Assembly: GCF_016653405.1 (NCBI RefSeq)
Contig: NZ_NHSN01000025.1
Coordinates: 310,001-374,000 of the forward strand
DNA length: 64,000 nucleotides
Reading direction: 5' to 3'
Source: Halorhodospira halophila
Lineage (GTDB): Bacteria; Pseudomonadota; Gammaproteobacteria; Nitrococcales; Halorhodospiraceae
Position numbers and translations under genes: made by a program. This document shows positions 39,128 through 47,584 of the stretch, in pieces. The notes beneath the pieces are model-generated. The model ran no database searches. It was not told the DNA's origin and was given only the letters and a program-made list of their open reading frames with translations. Within the stretch, counting starts at the first letter, position 1, and each line of letters starts with the position of its first letter.

Positions 39128-39955
39128 CTAGCGTCGCGCCTCCCAGGGCAGGCCGTCGGTAATGCGCGCCCAGTCGTAGGCCGGGTCGCCCACGGCGATG
39201 AAATCGGGATTGAGCAGCGACGCCCCGGTGTTGTAACGCAGCGGGTCCCCGCCGACGTCCATCAGGCGACCGCCGGCGGCCTCCAGCACGCACTGCGCCG
39301 CACCGGTGTCCCACTCGCAGGTGGGCCCGAAGCGCGGGTACAGGTCGGCCTCGCCCTCGGCAATGCGGCAGATCTTCAGCGAGCTGCCCACCGAGAGTTC
39401 GCGGTAATCGCCCAGCCGGGCGAGGATATCGGACACCGCCGCCTCGCGGTGGGAGCGGCTGACCACGGCGGTCAGCGGCGGCTCGGCCGCCCGGGTGCGG
39501 ATGCCGCGCCGCTCTCCGCCGGCCTCGCGCCAAGCACCGGCGCCTGCCGCAGCCGCCCAGGTCACCCCCAGATCCGGGGCGTGCACCACGCCGAGCACCG
39601 GGCGACCGCCGTCGACCAGCGCGATGTTCACGGTGAACTCACCGTTGCGCTTGATGAACTCCCGGGTGCCGTCCAGCGGGTCGATCAGCCAGTACTGCCC
39701 CCACGCCGCGCGCTCGGCCGGCTCGATGTCCTCGCCCTCCTCCGAGAGCTGCGGCAGATCGGGGGTCAGGCCGCCCAACCCGGCCCGGATGGCGTCGTGG
39801 GCCGCCTGGTCGGCCCGGGTCAACGGGCTGTCGTCCGCCTTGGCCTCTACCTCGAAGTCGGCGGTGCGGTACACCGCCATGATGCGCTCACCGGCCTGCT
39901 CGGCGATCTCCTGCACCGGCGCCAGCCAGCGCTGCCACTGTTGCTCTGCCATCAT
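39128..39955 (-). CDS. cysQ: 3'(2'),5'-bisphosphate nucleotidase CysQ
   Basis: Magnesium-dependent phosphatase that turns PAP (from sulfate assimilation) into AMP. The 275-residue protein has the inositol-monophosphatase-type motifs: EAKADDSPLTRADQAAHDAI, the metal-binding EEGED-to-WLIDPLDGTREFIKRNGEF signature, and late TCEWDTGAAQCVLEAAGG. ATG 39955 or 39952 can start it. It is 25 bases after nudE on the same strand; cysQ-nudE neighbours are usual in gammaproteobacteria. Confidence 0.94.
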   Translation of the reverse strand: MMAEQQWQRWLAPVQEIAEQAGERIMAVYRTADFEVEAKADDSPLTRADQAAHDAIRAGLGGLTPDLPQLSEEGEDIEPAERAAWGQYWLIDPLDGTREFIKRNGEFTVNIALVDGGRPVLGVVHAPDLGVTWAAAAGAGAWREAGGERRGIRTRAAEPPLTAVVSRSHREAAVSDILARLGDYRELSVGSSLKICRIAEGEADLYPRFGPTCEWDTGAAQCVLEAAGGRLMDVGGDPLRYNTGASLLNPDFIAVGDPAYDWARITDGLPWEARR

Positions 39956-39980
39956 CCCTTCCGTGTCGTTCGGGCGCGCA

Positions 39981-40535
39981 TTACGCCGTGCGCGCCGCCA
40001 GGTGATCCCGCGCCAGGAACAGCGCGGTAATCGAGCGCGCCTCGGTCAGATCGGCCTGCCCGAGGAGCCGTTCCAGCTCTTCCAGCGGCCAGGGCACCAC
40101 CTCGATCGGCTCCGGCTCATCACCGGGCAGGGGATGCTCGTAGAGCCCCTCGGCGAGGATGAGCTGCGTGCGGTGACTGAAGTAGGCGGGCGCCAGGGTG
40201 ACGCTGCGCAGCACGGTGAGCCGCTCGGCGCCGTAGCCGACCTCCTCCATGAGCTCGCGGTTGGCAGCGCGCAGCGGGTCCTCCTCGGGCTCCACGCGGC
40301 CTTTGGGCAGCCCCAGCTCGTAGCACTCGGTGCCGGCGGCGTACTCGCGGATGAGCAGCACCTCGCCACGGGTGTTCACCGGGACCACCAGCACCGCCCC
40401 GGCTGCGCTGCCCCCCAGTCGCTCGTACTCCACCTCGACGCCGTTACGAAAGCGCAGCCCCACCGACTCGATGCGAAACAGCCGCGAGCGGGCAACGGTG
40501 CTGCGGTGGAGCGTCTCCGGGTAGCGATCGCTCAT
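39981..40535 (-). CDS. nudE: ADP compounds hydrolase NudE
   Basis: Nudix hydrolase acting on ADP-ribose, NADH and AP3A. The 184-residue protein has the Nudix box GLPKGRVEPEEDPLRAANRELMEEVGYG and the NudE-type surroundings (LLIREYAAGTECYEL, SVTLAPAYFSHRTQLILAEGLYEHPLPGDEPEPIEVVPW in part). ATG 40535 (MSDRYPETLHR) is chosen over an upstream extension. It is paired with cysQ. Confidence 0.92.
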   Translation of the reverse strand: MSDRYPETLHRSTVARSRLFRIESVGLRFRNGVEVEYERLGGSAAGAVLVVPVNTRGEVLLIREYAAGTECYELGLPKGRVEPEEDPLRAANRELMEEVGYGAERLTVLRSVTLAPAYFSHRTQLILAEGLYEHPLPGDEPEPIEVVPWPLEELERLLGQADLTEARSITALFLARDHLAARTA

Positions 40536-40600
40536 CGGCCCTGCCTTTCTTCGCGTCGGGCCATTGTACATCCCCCGCCCCGGCGGCGGCGAGCGCCGCC

Positions 40601-41776
40601 TCAGGCGGCCAGGCGGGCGGTGTGGGCGGCGATGACCCGCTCCTCGTCGGTGGGGATAACCCAGGCGCGAAGGGCGCTGCCCGCCGCGGTCAGCCGGGGT
40701 CCACCGGCCTCGTTGGCGGCGCCGTCGAGCTCCAGGCCGAGCCAGGCCAGCCCCTCGAGGATGCGCCGGCGCACCGGCGTGGCGTGCTCGCCGATCCCGG
40801 CGGTGAAGACCACAGCGTCCAGCCCGCCGAGGACCGCAGCCAGGCCACCGATCTCGCGCAGCGTACGGTGGCAGAAGAGATCCACCGCCTCTTCGGCGGC
40901 CGGGTCGTCGCTGTCGAGGAGCACGCGCATGTCGGCGGAGAGCCCGGAGACGCCCAGCAGCCCGGACTCGCGGTAGAGCAGGCGCTCGACCTCCGCCGCC
41001 GTCATCCCCTCCTGCTGGAGCAGGTGCAGGATCACCCCGGGGTCGATGTTGCCGCAGCGCTGCCCCATGGGCAGACCGTCCAAGGCGGTAAAGCCCATCG
41101 TCGTGGCCACGCTGCGCCCGCCGGCCAGGGCGCAGAGGCTGGCGCCGGCGCCCAGGTGGGCGACCACGGTGCGCCCTGCCGCGGCGGCCGGATCGTATTC
41201 CGGCAGGCGGGCGGCGATGTACTCGTAGGAGAGGCCGTGGAAGCCGTAGCGGACCACGCCACGCTGCTCGTAGGCACGCGGCAGGGCGAAGCGCTGGGCG
41301 ACCGCCGGCTGGGTGCGGTGGAAGGCGGTATCGAAGCAGGCCACCTGGGGCAGTTCCGGCGCCACCCGGCGCACCGCTTCGACAGCGGCGAGGTTGTGCG
41401 GCTGGTGCAGCGGCGCCAGGGGCTCGAGCTGGTGCAGGGCCTCGAGCACCGCCGCGTCGATGACCACCGGCGCGCTGTGCGCCTGGCCACCGTGGACGAT
41501 GCGGTGCCCGGCGGCCACCAGATTCAGCTCGCCCAGATGGGCGCGAACCGCGTCGAGCACGGCCGACAGCGCCGCATCGTGGTCGGCACCGGCCCGCAGC
41601 TCGCGGGTGGCGACCGCCCCCTGCAGATCATCCACGTGCAGCCGTGCCGCGGCCCCGATCCCCTCCACCTGGCCACGCAGGTGCAGGGTCAGGGCGTCTT
41701 CATCCCCGTGCCGGTAGACCGCGTACTTGACGCTGGAAGAGCCGGCGTTGAGGACGAGGATGGCGTCGTCGGGCAT
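40601..41776 (-). CDS. ackA: Acetate kinase
   Basis: Interconverts acetyl phosphate plus ADP with acetate plus ATP. The 391-residue protein has the opening VLNAGSSSVKYAVY, the RIVHGG motif, ACFDTAFHRTQP, RYGFHGLSYEY, AHLGAGASLCA and FTAGIGEHA, all standard. It starts 14 bases after the phosphate acetyltransferase gene, which in turn follows phaC, so the three probably form an operon linking acetyl-CoA overflow to PHA storage. Confidence 0.96.
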   Translation of the reverse strand: MPDDAILVLNAGSSSVKYAVYRHGDEDALTLHLRGQVEGIGAAARLHVDDLQGAVATRELRAGADHDAALSAVLDAVRAHLGELNLVAAGHRIVHGGQAHSAPVVIDAAVLEALHQLEPLAPLHQPHNLAAVEAVRRVAPELPQVACFDTAFHRTQPAVAQRFALPRAYEQRGVVRYGFHGLSYEYIAARLPEYDPAAAAGRTVVAHLGAGASLCALAGGRSVATTMGFTALDGLPMGQRCGNIDPGVILHLLQQEGMTAAEVERLLYRESGLLGVSGLSADMRVLLDSDDPAAEEAVDLFCHRTLREIGGLAAVLGGLDAVVFTAGIGEHATPVRRRILEGLAWLGLELDGAANEAGGPRLTAAGSALRAWVIPTDEERVIAAHTARLAA

Positions 41777-41790
41777 CGGGCCGCCTCCGG

Positions 41791-43107
41791 CTAGAGGTGA
41801 GCCAGACCGCGGCGCTGGCGGTCAGCCACCAGCAGCGCAATGGCGCAGGAGGCCAGCCGGGCGATGACGTCATCGGCCCGGGAGGTGAGCACGATGGGCA
41901 CCCGGGCGCCGAGAACGATCCCCGCCGCCTCGGCATCAGCCAGGTAGTAGAGCTGCTTGGCCATCATGTTGCCGGACTCGAGATCGGGCGCGATGAGGAT
42001 ATCCGGGTTGCCGGCCACCCGCGAGTGGATGCGCTTGGTCCGCGCCGCGCTCTCGGAGATGGCGTTGTCGAAGGCCAGCGGGCCGTCGAGCAGACCGCCG
42101 GTGATCTGCCCCCGGTCGGCCATCTTGCACAGCGCCGCGGCGTCGAGGGTCGAGGGGATCTCCGGGTTCACCGACTCGGTGGCCGAGAGGATGGCCACCT
42201 TGGGCTCGGCCACGCCGAGGGCGTGGGCCAGCTCGATGGCGTTCTGGCAGATATCCCGCTTGCAGGCCAGGTTGGGGGCGATGTTGATGGCCGCGTCGGA
42301 GATCAGCAGCGGGCGCGGATAGGTGGGCACATCCATGGCGTAGACGTGGCTGATGCGCCGCTCGGTGCGCAGCCCCTTCTGCCGGCTGACGACCGCGCCC
42401 ATCAGCTCGTCGGTGTGCAGCGAGCCCTTCATCAGGCCCTCGACCTCGCCGCGGCGGGCCAGGTCCACGGCCACCTCGGCGGCCTGGTGGGAGTGCTCGA
42501 CGTCGATGATCGGCGTTGCCCCCAGCTCCAGCCCCGCCTCGTCGGCGGCGGTGCGGATCTTGTGCTCGGGCCCGACCAGGGTGAGCGTCATCAGATCGTG
42601 CTCTGCCGCCTGCATGGCGCCCTGTAGAGCCAGGGCGTCCACCGGGTGGACCACGGCGACGCTCATCGCCGTCAGGTCGTCGGCCATGCGCAGCAGGCGG
42701 TGGAGCTGCCGACGCCGCCCCTTGCTGGTCCCGGCCAGGCTGCCCGGCTCGCCGTTGATGCGCTCAGTGGGCACGCGCACGGTGATCTGTCCGCTGATCA
42801 CCGGGTCGCCGGTGTCCTTGACCGCGCGGGCGGCGATCACCGCCTGCCCGGTCTCGGCATCCTTCTCGACCACTTCCAGGGTGATGGTGACCACGTCGCC
42901 GATGGCGACACTGCCCTGGTAGATCAGATCCTGGGCCACCGGCTGGGTGCCGGGGCCAGGCAACTCTGTACAAACCGCGTTGACCAGCATCGTCCCCGGC
43001 CACAGGCCCTCGCCGAGGGTGCGCACATCCTGGTGATTGAGTCGGCTGGTGGTCTCCACCTGCTGGCCGGGGTGGAGCTCGTCGAAGAGGAAATTCTGCA
43101 CCGTCAT
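41791..43107 (-). CDS. Phosphate acetyltransferase with a defective N-terminal MaoC-like domain
   Basis: The C-terminal 300 residues are a phosphate acetyl/butyryl transferase (VDALALQGAMQAAEHDL...TLVG, MKGSLHTDELMGAV, SDAAINIAPNL, GPLAFDNAIS), converting acetyl-CoA and acetyl phosphate. The N-terminal 120 residues match the MaoC/(R)-enoyl-CoA hydratase domain of the bifunctional family (FDELHPGQQVETTSRLNHQDV..., AVCTELPGPGTQPVAQDL), but the stretch that should hold the SGDxNPxHxD catalytic signature is missing: the sequence passes from NHQDVRTL directly to GEGLWPGTML, about 35 residues short. Total length is 438 instead of about 460-470. It lies between phaC and ackA. Hydratase activity is probably lost. 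Confidence 0.85.
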   Translation of the reverse strand: MTVQNFLFDELHPGQQVETTSRLNHQDVRTLGEGLWPGTMLVNAVCTELPGPGTQPVAQDLIYQGSVAIGDVVTITLEVVEKDAETGQAVIAARAVKDTGDPVISGQITVRVPTERINGEPGSLAGTSKGRRRQLHRLLRMADDLTAMSVAVVHPVDALALQGAMQAAEHDLMTLTLVGPEHKIRTAADEAGLELGATPIIDVEHSHQAAEVAVDLARRGEVEGLMKGSLHTDELMGAVVSRQKGLRTERRISHVYAMDVPTYPRPLLISDAAINIAPNLACKRDICQNAIELAHALGVAEPKVAILSATESVNPEIPSTLDAAALCKMADRGQITGGLLDGPLAFDNAISESAARTKRIHSRVAGNPDILIAPDLESGNMMAKQLYYLADAEAAGIVLGARVPIVLTSRADDVIARLASCAIALLVADRQRRGLAHL

Positions 43108-43121
43108 CGAGACACCCCGGC

Positions 43122-44879
43122 TCACTGCTGCAGCACGTAGGTGCCGGGGGCGTCGGTCAGCGGCTGGTACGAGCCCTCGCTCTGCCCCACGCCGGGCGGC
43201 GCCACACGGTTGCCCGAACGCTCGCGCAGCCACTGCTCCCACTCCGGCCACCACGAGCCCTGCTGCTCCGTCGCCTTCTCGAGAAAGACATGGGAAGGCA
43301 CGTAGGGATCACCGATCCGCCGCGCCAAGCTGCGGTAGATGCGGCGGGGATGCCCCGGCGGCGTGACGATGCCGGCGTTGTGCCCGCCCTGGGTGAGGGC
43401 AAAGGTGACATCGGCGCGCGGCAGGAAGCGGTTGATCTTGTAGACCGAGCGCCAGGGCGCGATGTGGTCCTTTTCGGTGCCTACGGCAAAGGTCGGCACC
43501 TGGATATCGCCGATGTGGATCGGCTGACCACCGACGTCGTAGCGATCCTCGACGAAGTCGTTGTTCAGGAACAGATCCCGCAAGTACTCGCTGTGCATGC
43601 GGTACGGCAGCCGGGTGGTATCGGCGTTCCAGGCCATCAGGTCGATGACCGGGCTGCGCTGGCCCATGAGGTAGTCGTGGATCAGCCGCGAGTAGATCAG
43701 GTCCTTGGAGCGCAGCAGCTGGAACGCACCGGCCATCTTGGCGCCGTCCAGGTAGCCCTCCTCCCACATCATGTCCTCGAGGAAGGTAACCTGGCTCTCG
43801 TCGATGAATAGGTCCAGCTCGCCCGGCTCGGTGAAGTCGGCCTGGGCGGCGAGCAGGGTCATCGTGGCTAGGCGGTCGTCACCGTCGCGGGCCATGGTGG
43901 CCGCGGCCAGCATCAGCAGCGTGCCCCCCAGACAGTAGCCGACGGCGTGGATCTGGCGCTCCGGCACGATGGTCGAGACCGCATCCAGGGCGTCCATGAC
44001 ACCGTCCCGGCGGTAGGTGTCCATGCCCAGGTCGCGATCTTCGCGCCCCGGATTCTTCCAGGAGATGACGAAGACCGTGTGGCCCTTGCCCACCAGGTAC
44101 TCGATGAGCGACTTGCCCGGACGCAGATCGAGGATGTAGTACTTCATGATCCACGCCGGGCAGATGAGGATCGGCTCCGGGTAGACGGTCTTGGTGGTGG
44201 GTTCGTACTGGATCAGCTCCATGATCCGGTTGCGGTAAACCACCTTGCCCGGTGTCACCGCCAGGTTCTCGCCCACCTTCCACTGCTCGGCGCCCACCGG
44301 CGCGCGGCCGCTGATCGTGCGCTCGCTGTCCTCGAGCAGGTTGGCGAACCCCTGTACCAGGTTGGCACCGCCCTGGCTGAGGGTCTCGTCGAGGACCTCG
44401 GGGTTGGTGGGCAGGAAGTTGGACGGCGAGTAGAAGTCGAGCACCTGCCGGCCCATGAAGTTAACCACGTCCTCGTGGTGCTGGCTCACCCCACGAATGC
44501 CCGTCGTGGCGCTGTGCCACCACTGCTGGGTCAGCAGGAAGCCCTGCTCAAGCACGTCGTAGGGGAAACGGTGCCACTGCTCGGCGCTGAAACGGTCGTC
44601 CCCGGACCACGGCTTGGTGCAGGGCTCCGGGCAGGTGCCGGTCAGGCGACTAAAGACGTAGGCGTTGTAGCGCAGGGTGTTGCGCATCGCCTCGTCCATG
44701 AGCGCGAACTGCTTGCCCGGGTGGCTGGACAGATGCACGGCCCAGTCGAAGGTGGCCAGCGACAACGCCGCCGGCGACAGCCCGAGGGTCATCCGGCCCA
44801 GGCCGGCGTGGAACAGGCGATCAACGGTCAGCGCTTCGCGCTCACCTTCCTCGAACTCGGGCATCAGGGGGTGGACCAT
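43122..44879 (-). CDS. phaC: Class I-type polyhydroxyalkanoate synthase, copy 1
   Basis: PHA synthase of 585 residues that polymerises (R)-3-hydroxyacyl-CoA into storage granules. The alpha/beta-hydrolase fold is visible with the lipase-like box GYCLGG (catalytic Cys), the Asp of TEKDHIAPW and the His of QGGHNAGIVTPP. The N-terminal part (WAVHLSSHPGKQFALMDEAMRN) is PhaC-like. ATG 44879 is used; ATG 44864 is an alternative. The operon phaC-pta-ackA has no phasin or phaAB. It is clearly diverged from the copy at 56859-58664, for example NAG instead of IAG after the catalytic His. Confidence 0.9.
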   Translation of the reverse strand: MVHPLMPEFEEGEREALTVDRLFHAGLGRMTLGLSPAALSLATFDWAVHLSSHPGKQFALMDEAMRNTLRYNAYVFSRLTGTCPEPCTKPWSGDDRFSAEQWHRFPYDVLEQGFLLTQQWWHSATTGIRGVSQHHEDVVNFMGRQVLDFYSPSNFLPTNPEVLDETLSQGGANLVQGFANLLEDSERTISGRAPVGAEQWKVGENLAVTPGKVVYRNRIMELIQYEPTTKTVYPEPILICPAWIMKYYILDLRPGKSLIEYLVGKGHTVFVISWKNPGREDRDLGMDTYRRDGVMDALDAVSTIVPERQIHAVGYCLGGTLLMLAAATMARDGDDRLATMTLLAAQADFTEPGELDLFIDESQVTFLEDMMWEEGYLDGAKMAGAFQLLRSKDLIYSRLIHDYLMGQRSPVIDLMAWNADTTRLPYRMHSEYLRDLFLNNDFVEDRYDVGGQPIHIGDIQVPTFAVGTEKDHIAPWRSVYKINRFLPRADVTFALTQGGHNAGIVTPPGHPRRIYRSLARRIGDPYVPSHVFLEKATEQQGSWWPEWEQWLRERSGNRVAPPGVGQSEGSYQPLTDAPGTYVLQQ

Positions 44880-44946
44880 GGTGGGGCTTCCTCGACGTTG
44901 CCAACGGGCCGCTCGCGGCGCCCGCGGGCGCCGTGTCGCACTGCAC

Positions 44947-44975
44947 AATCTGGCCCCGGAAGCGCTGCGTGTCAA
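44947..44975 (-). promoter_or_regulatory. Candidate sigma-70 promoter of the phaC-pta-ackA operon
   Basis: On the minus strand a full consensus TTGACA (44975-44970) is 17 bases from CAGATT (44952-44947, three of six). Transcription would start near 44940, about 60 bases before the phaC ATG. A perfect 7-bp GC stem with a CGCG loop (44916-44933) would lie at the 5' end of the leader. Confidence 0.45.
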
Positions 44976-44999
44976 GGAACCCCCCGCCGCAACACCGGC

Positions 45000-46289
45000 T
45001 CAGAAGGTCACCCCGGCACCAACGCTGAACATCAGTGAGCGCGGGTAGGACTCGTCGTCGTGCTCCACCGAATCCCGGGCGTAGGCCAGGTCCAGATCGA
45101 TGACCGAGAACAGCGTCAGGCCGGTGGTGATGTACTCGAGCTCGGAGCCGGTGAGATTCTTGCGGTAGCCGAAGCGCACACCGGGCAGCCAGCCCTGGGG
45201 CGGGGCGGCCGAAACACTCACCGTGGCCCACTGGTGGTCGTCGCCAAAGGCGTCCTCCACGCCGTTGGCGTCCAGCGAGCCGGCCACCACCCAGCTCCGG
45301 TCCGGGGTGTAGACGGCGCCCTCGAGACCGAGCTGCCGCTCCAGGGTGTAGTCCGGGCGGGCCTCCAGCTCACCGCTGTCGATGAACTGCGCGGCGGCAT
45401 CACAGCGCGACCGGGCGGTGCTGTCCGTATCGTAGTCATCGCAGTCCGTGCCGATGCGCCGGTAGTCGAGGCTCGGCTCGTTGACGTTGCGCAACGTCGC
45501 CCCGGCCTGCCAGCGCTCGGCCACCCACAGCGCGCCAAGGTCGACGCCGAGCCGCGTGGTGGCCTCGGTGTCGTCGCGCAGGGCGTCATCGAGGACATCG
45601 GCGGTGTCGTCATCCTCCACCTCGTCGAAGGGGATGACCGCCTGGGAGAGCTCGCCCTGGATCATGTTCAGCCGGGCACCGCCCACCAGTCGCCCCTGCT
45701 CGCGGACGACCAGCGGGCGCGCATACCCCAAGCGTAGCTCCCGGATCGTGGCATCCTGGATCTGGAAGGCCACCTCGGGATCGTCCGGATCCCAAGTGCC
45801 CCCCGGGAAACCGCCGTCGTCGAAGAGCAGGCCCAGCCGCGCCTGCCCGGAGCCGCGGGCCTCCACGGTTAGGGCGTCGCCGCGCTCCTCGCTCAGCGGC
45901 ACCACCACCGGCGTCAGCGGGAGCTGGGCGGCGCCGCCGAGCTTGAGGTAACCGTCCTCCACGGCCACCTCGAAGAAATCGATGAACTCAAGGAACTCGT
46001 CCTCCTCGTCAAGGTCCGCCTCCAGGGCGTCGTCCAGGCGGTCGATGAAACCGTCCACCGGGCCCAGCTCGGCCCCGGCGCTCACCGAGCCAAGCCCCAC
46101 GTGCCGCTGCCCGGGTCGGGCGGCGGCACCGGCGGGGTTGGCGAGCCCCCCTAGGGCGTGGGGGTGACTGGTGGCACCCAGGGTGAACCCCGGGCTCACC
46201 GCGGCGCCGGGGGCCGCCGCCAGCGCCGCGGCGGGCGCGGCGGCCACCGCCAGGGCGCCGGCCAGATACAGACTGCGACGGCGGCTCAC
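45000..46289 (-). CDS. TraF_2/FadL-like outer-membrane barrel protein, copy A
   Basis: Secreted 429-residue protein of the type annotated as conjugal transfer TraF (PF13729-like), which looks like a FadL/OmpP1-type outer-membrane barrel. Signal peptide about 1-25; LANPAGAAARPGQRHVGLGSVSAG; an acidic helical segment (DDALEADLDEEDEFLEF); strands with NVNEPSLDYRRIG and the end GSELEYITTGLTLFSVIDLDLAYARDSVEHDDESYPRSLMFSVGAGVTF in shortened form. Motifs NEPSLDY and SELxYITxGLTLFxV are shared with the gene at 48260-49741. Its start overlaps the stop of the preceding gene by four bases. No conjugation genes are nearby, so a transfer role is unlikely. Confidence 0.75.
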   Translation of the reverse strand: MSRRRSLYLAGALAVAAAPAAALAAAPGAAVSPGFTLGATSHPHALGGLANPAGAAARPGQRHVGLGSVSAGAELGPVDGFIDRLDDALEADLDEEDEFLEFIDFFEVAVEDGYLKLGGAAQLPLTPVVVPLSEERGDALTVEARGSGQARLGLLFDDGGFPGGTWDPDDPEVAFQIQDATIRELRLGYARPLVVREQGRLVGGARLNMIQGELSQAVIPFDEVEDDDTADVLDDALRDDTEATTRLGVDLGALWVAERWQAGATLRNVNEPSLDYRRIGTDCDDYDTDSTARSRCDAAAQFIDSGELEARPDYTLERQLGLEGAVYTPDRSWVVAGSLDANGVEDAFGDDHQWATVSVSAAPPQGWLPGVRFGYRKNLTGSELEYITTGLTLFSVIDLDLAYARDSVEHDDESYPRSLMFSVGAGVTF

Positions 46290-47512
46290 GATCCATCCTC
46301 CTCTGCACCGTGCCCCAGGGGTTCGCGCTGATCCCGGCCCACCAGGATGCGGACATCGGCCCCGCGGGGCAGTTCGCCCTCGGTCACCTCCTGGATCCGC
46401 TCCAGGGACTCACCCAGGGCGACGGCCTGCTCGCCGTGGCCGGGACGGTAGCGGATGTGCGTGGTCTGCTGGCCATCGCGGCCGTGCGCCGAGTCCTGGA
46501 CGCGCACCACGTAGTGCCCTTCCTCCCGTACGCGATCCGCCATGGCCCGACCCATTCCCACCTCGCCGGAGGCGTTGATGACCTCGACGTCGAGCTGCCC
46601 GGCGCGGCGGCGCAGCAGCTCGATCCGCTCGCGCTGCTCGTCGGCCCGGCCGGCCTCCATGGCGGCCCGGGCCCGGGTGCTGGCGTGGGCGGCTTCCAGG
46701 TGCTCGACCCGTGCCACCAGCTCGCGCCGCGACGGCGCCGGCTGCGGGCGGTGGGTAAGCTGGGCCGTCACGGTATTCGTGGGCTCGACCCCGCTGTCCG
46801 GCAGATCACGCCCGGCGCTGAGGGCAAGATCGATGGTGGGACCAAGGTGGAGGCGCACCCCGGGGCGCAGGGCGAGCCCGAATTGGTTCTGCACCTCGTC
46901 GCCGCTGACCCCGTAGACGGCGGCCGCCTCCAGGGTGAGATCGAGGGACGCGGCCACGCGGTGCTCGGCGCGGGCCCCGTAGCGCAGCCGGTTGACGGCG
47001 CGGTAGCCGGGCTGACCGTCGATCTCCGCCACATCGGCCCGCTCCACCGCCACACTGCTGTGCAGCCGCGTGGCGCCCAGGTCGTCGCTCAGGTGCAAGC
47101 CGAGACCAAGGTTGTGGCTGCCGCTGCCGATGCCCGAGTCGCCGTCGGCCGGGGCGACGGTGCCGTAGCCGGCCAGGGTGATGTCCGCTGCGCCCGGCTC
47201 CCGGCGCAGCGGCGTCGCCGCCTCCAGGGCCAAGTGGCGCAGGCCATTGCCGTCATCGCCCTGCGACCGGTGGTTGGCGGAGAGACCGATCTCGTAGCCG
47301 GCGGGCAACCCGTAGCGGACCCGGGGCTCGATGAGCTGCGCATCTTCCCGCTCCGAGCCCGACCAGCTCTGACGGCCAACGGACAGGGCGTGCACGGCAG
47401 CCCCATCCTCAAGAACCTCGGCGCCGCGGACCCCGGCGGGATCCGCGGCGCTGGCCGCGGTGCTCACCGCGGCCAGCAACAGGCCCAGCACTGCTACGAA
47501 TGTCCGATCCAT
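46286..47512 (-). CDS. Secreted protein: beta-barrel-like N-terminus and LytR_C-like C-terminus
   Basis: Unrecognised 408-residue protein. A signal peptide (1-22, ending ASAAD) is followed by about 250 residues of alternating beta sequence (RYGLPAGYEIGLSANHRSQ, SHNLGLGLHLSDDLGATRLHSS) like an outer-membrane barrel, then a short coiled coil (about 265-305) and a domain (about 308-395; LDVEVINASGEVGMGRAMADRV...THIRYRPGHGEQAVALGESL) resembling the LytR_C domain seen at the end of LytR-CpsA-Psr and related cell-envelope proteins. Overlaps the next gene (ATGA). It may link the outer membrane to a periplasmic or cell-wall partner; this is inference. Confidence 0.65.
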   Translation of the reverse strand: MDRTFVAVLGLLLAAVSTAASAADPAGVRGAEVLEDGAAVHALSVGRQSWSGSEREDAQLIEPRVRYGLPAGYEIGLSANHRSQGDDGNGLRHLALEAATPLRREPGAADITLAGYGTVAPADGDSGIGSGSHNLGLGLHLSDDLGATRLHSSVAVERADVAEIDGQPGYRAVNRLRYGARAEHRVAASLDLTLEAAAVYGVSGDEVQNQFGLALRPGVRLHLGPTIDLALSAGRDLPDSGVEPTNTVTAQLTHRPQPAPSRRELVARVEHLEAAHASTRARAAMEAGRADEQRERIELLRRRAGQLDVEVINASGEVGMGRAMADRVREEGHYVVRVQDSAHGRDGQQTTHIRYRPGHGEQAVALGESLERIQEVTEGELPRGADVRILVGRDQREPLGHGAEEDGS

Positions 47513-47584
47513 GGGAAGGCCTTATCGGAAAAACCTATCCCCGGTTAACGGCCGACCAACGCGCGCCTTGAATGCTGTGAAAGG

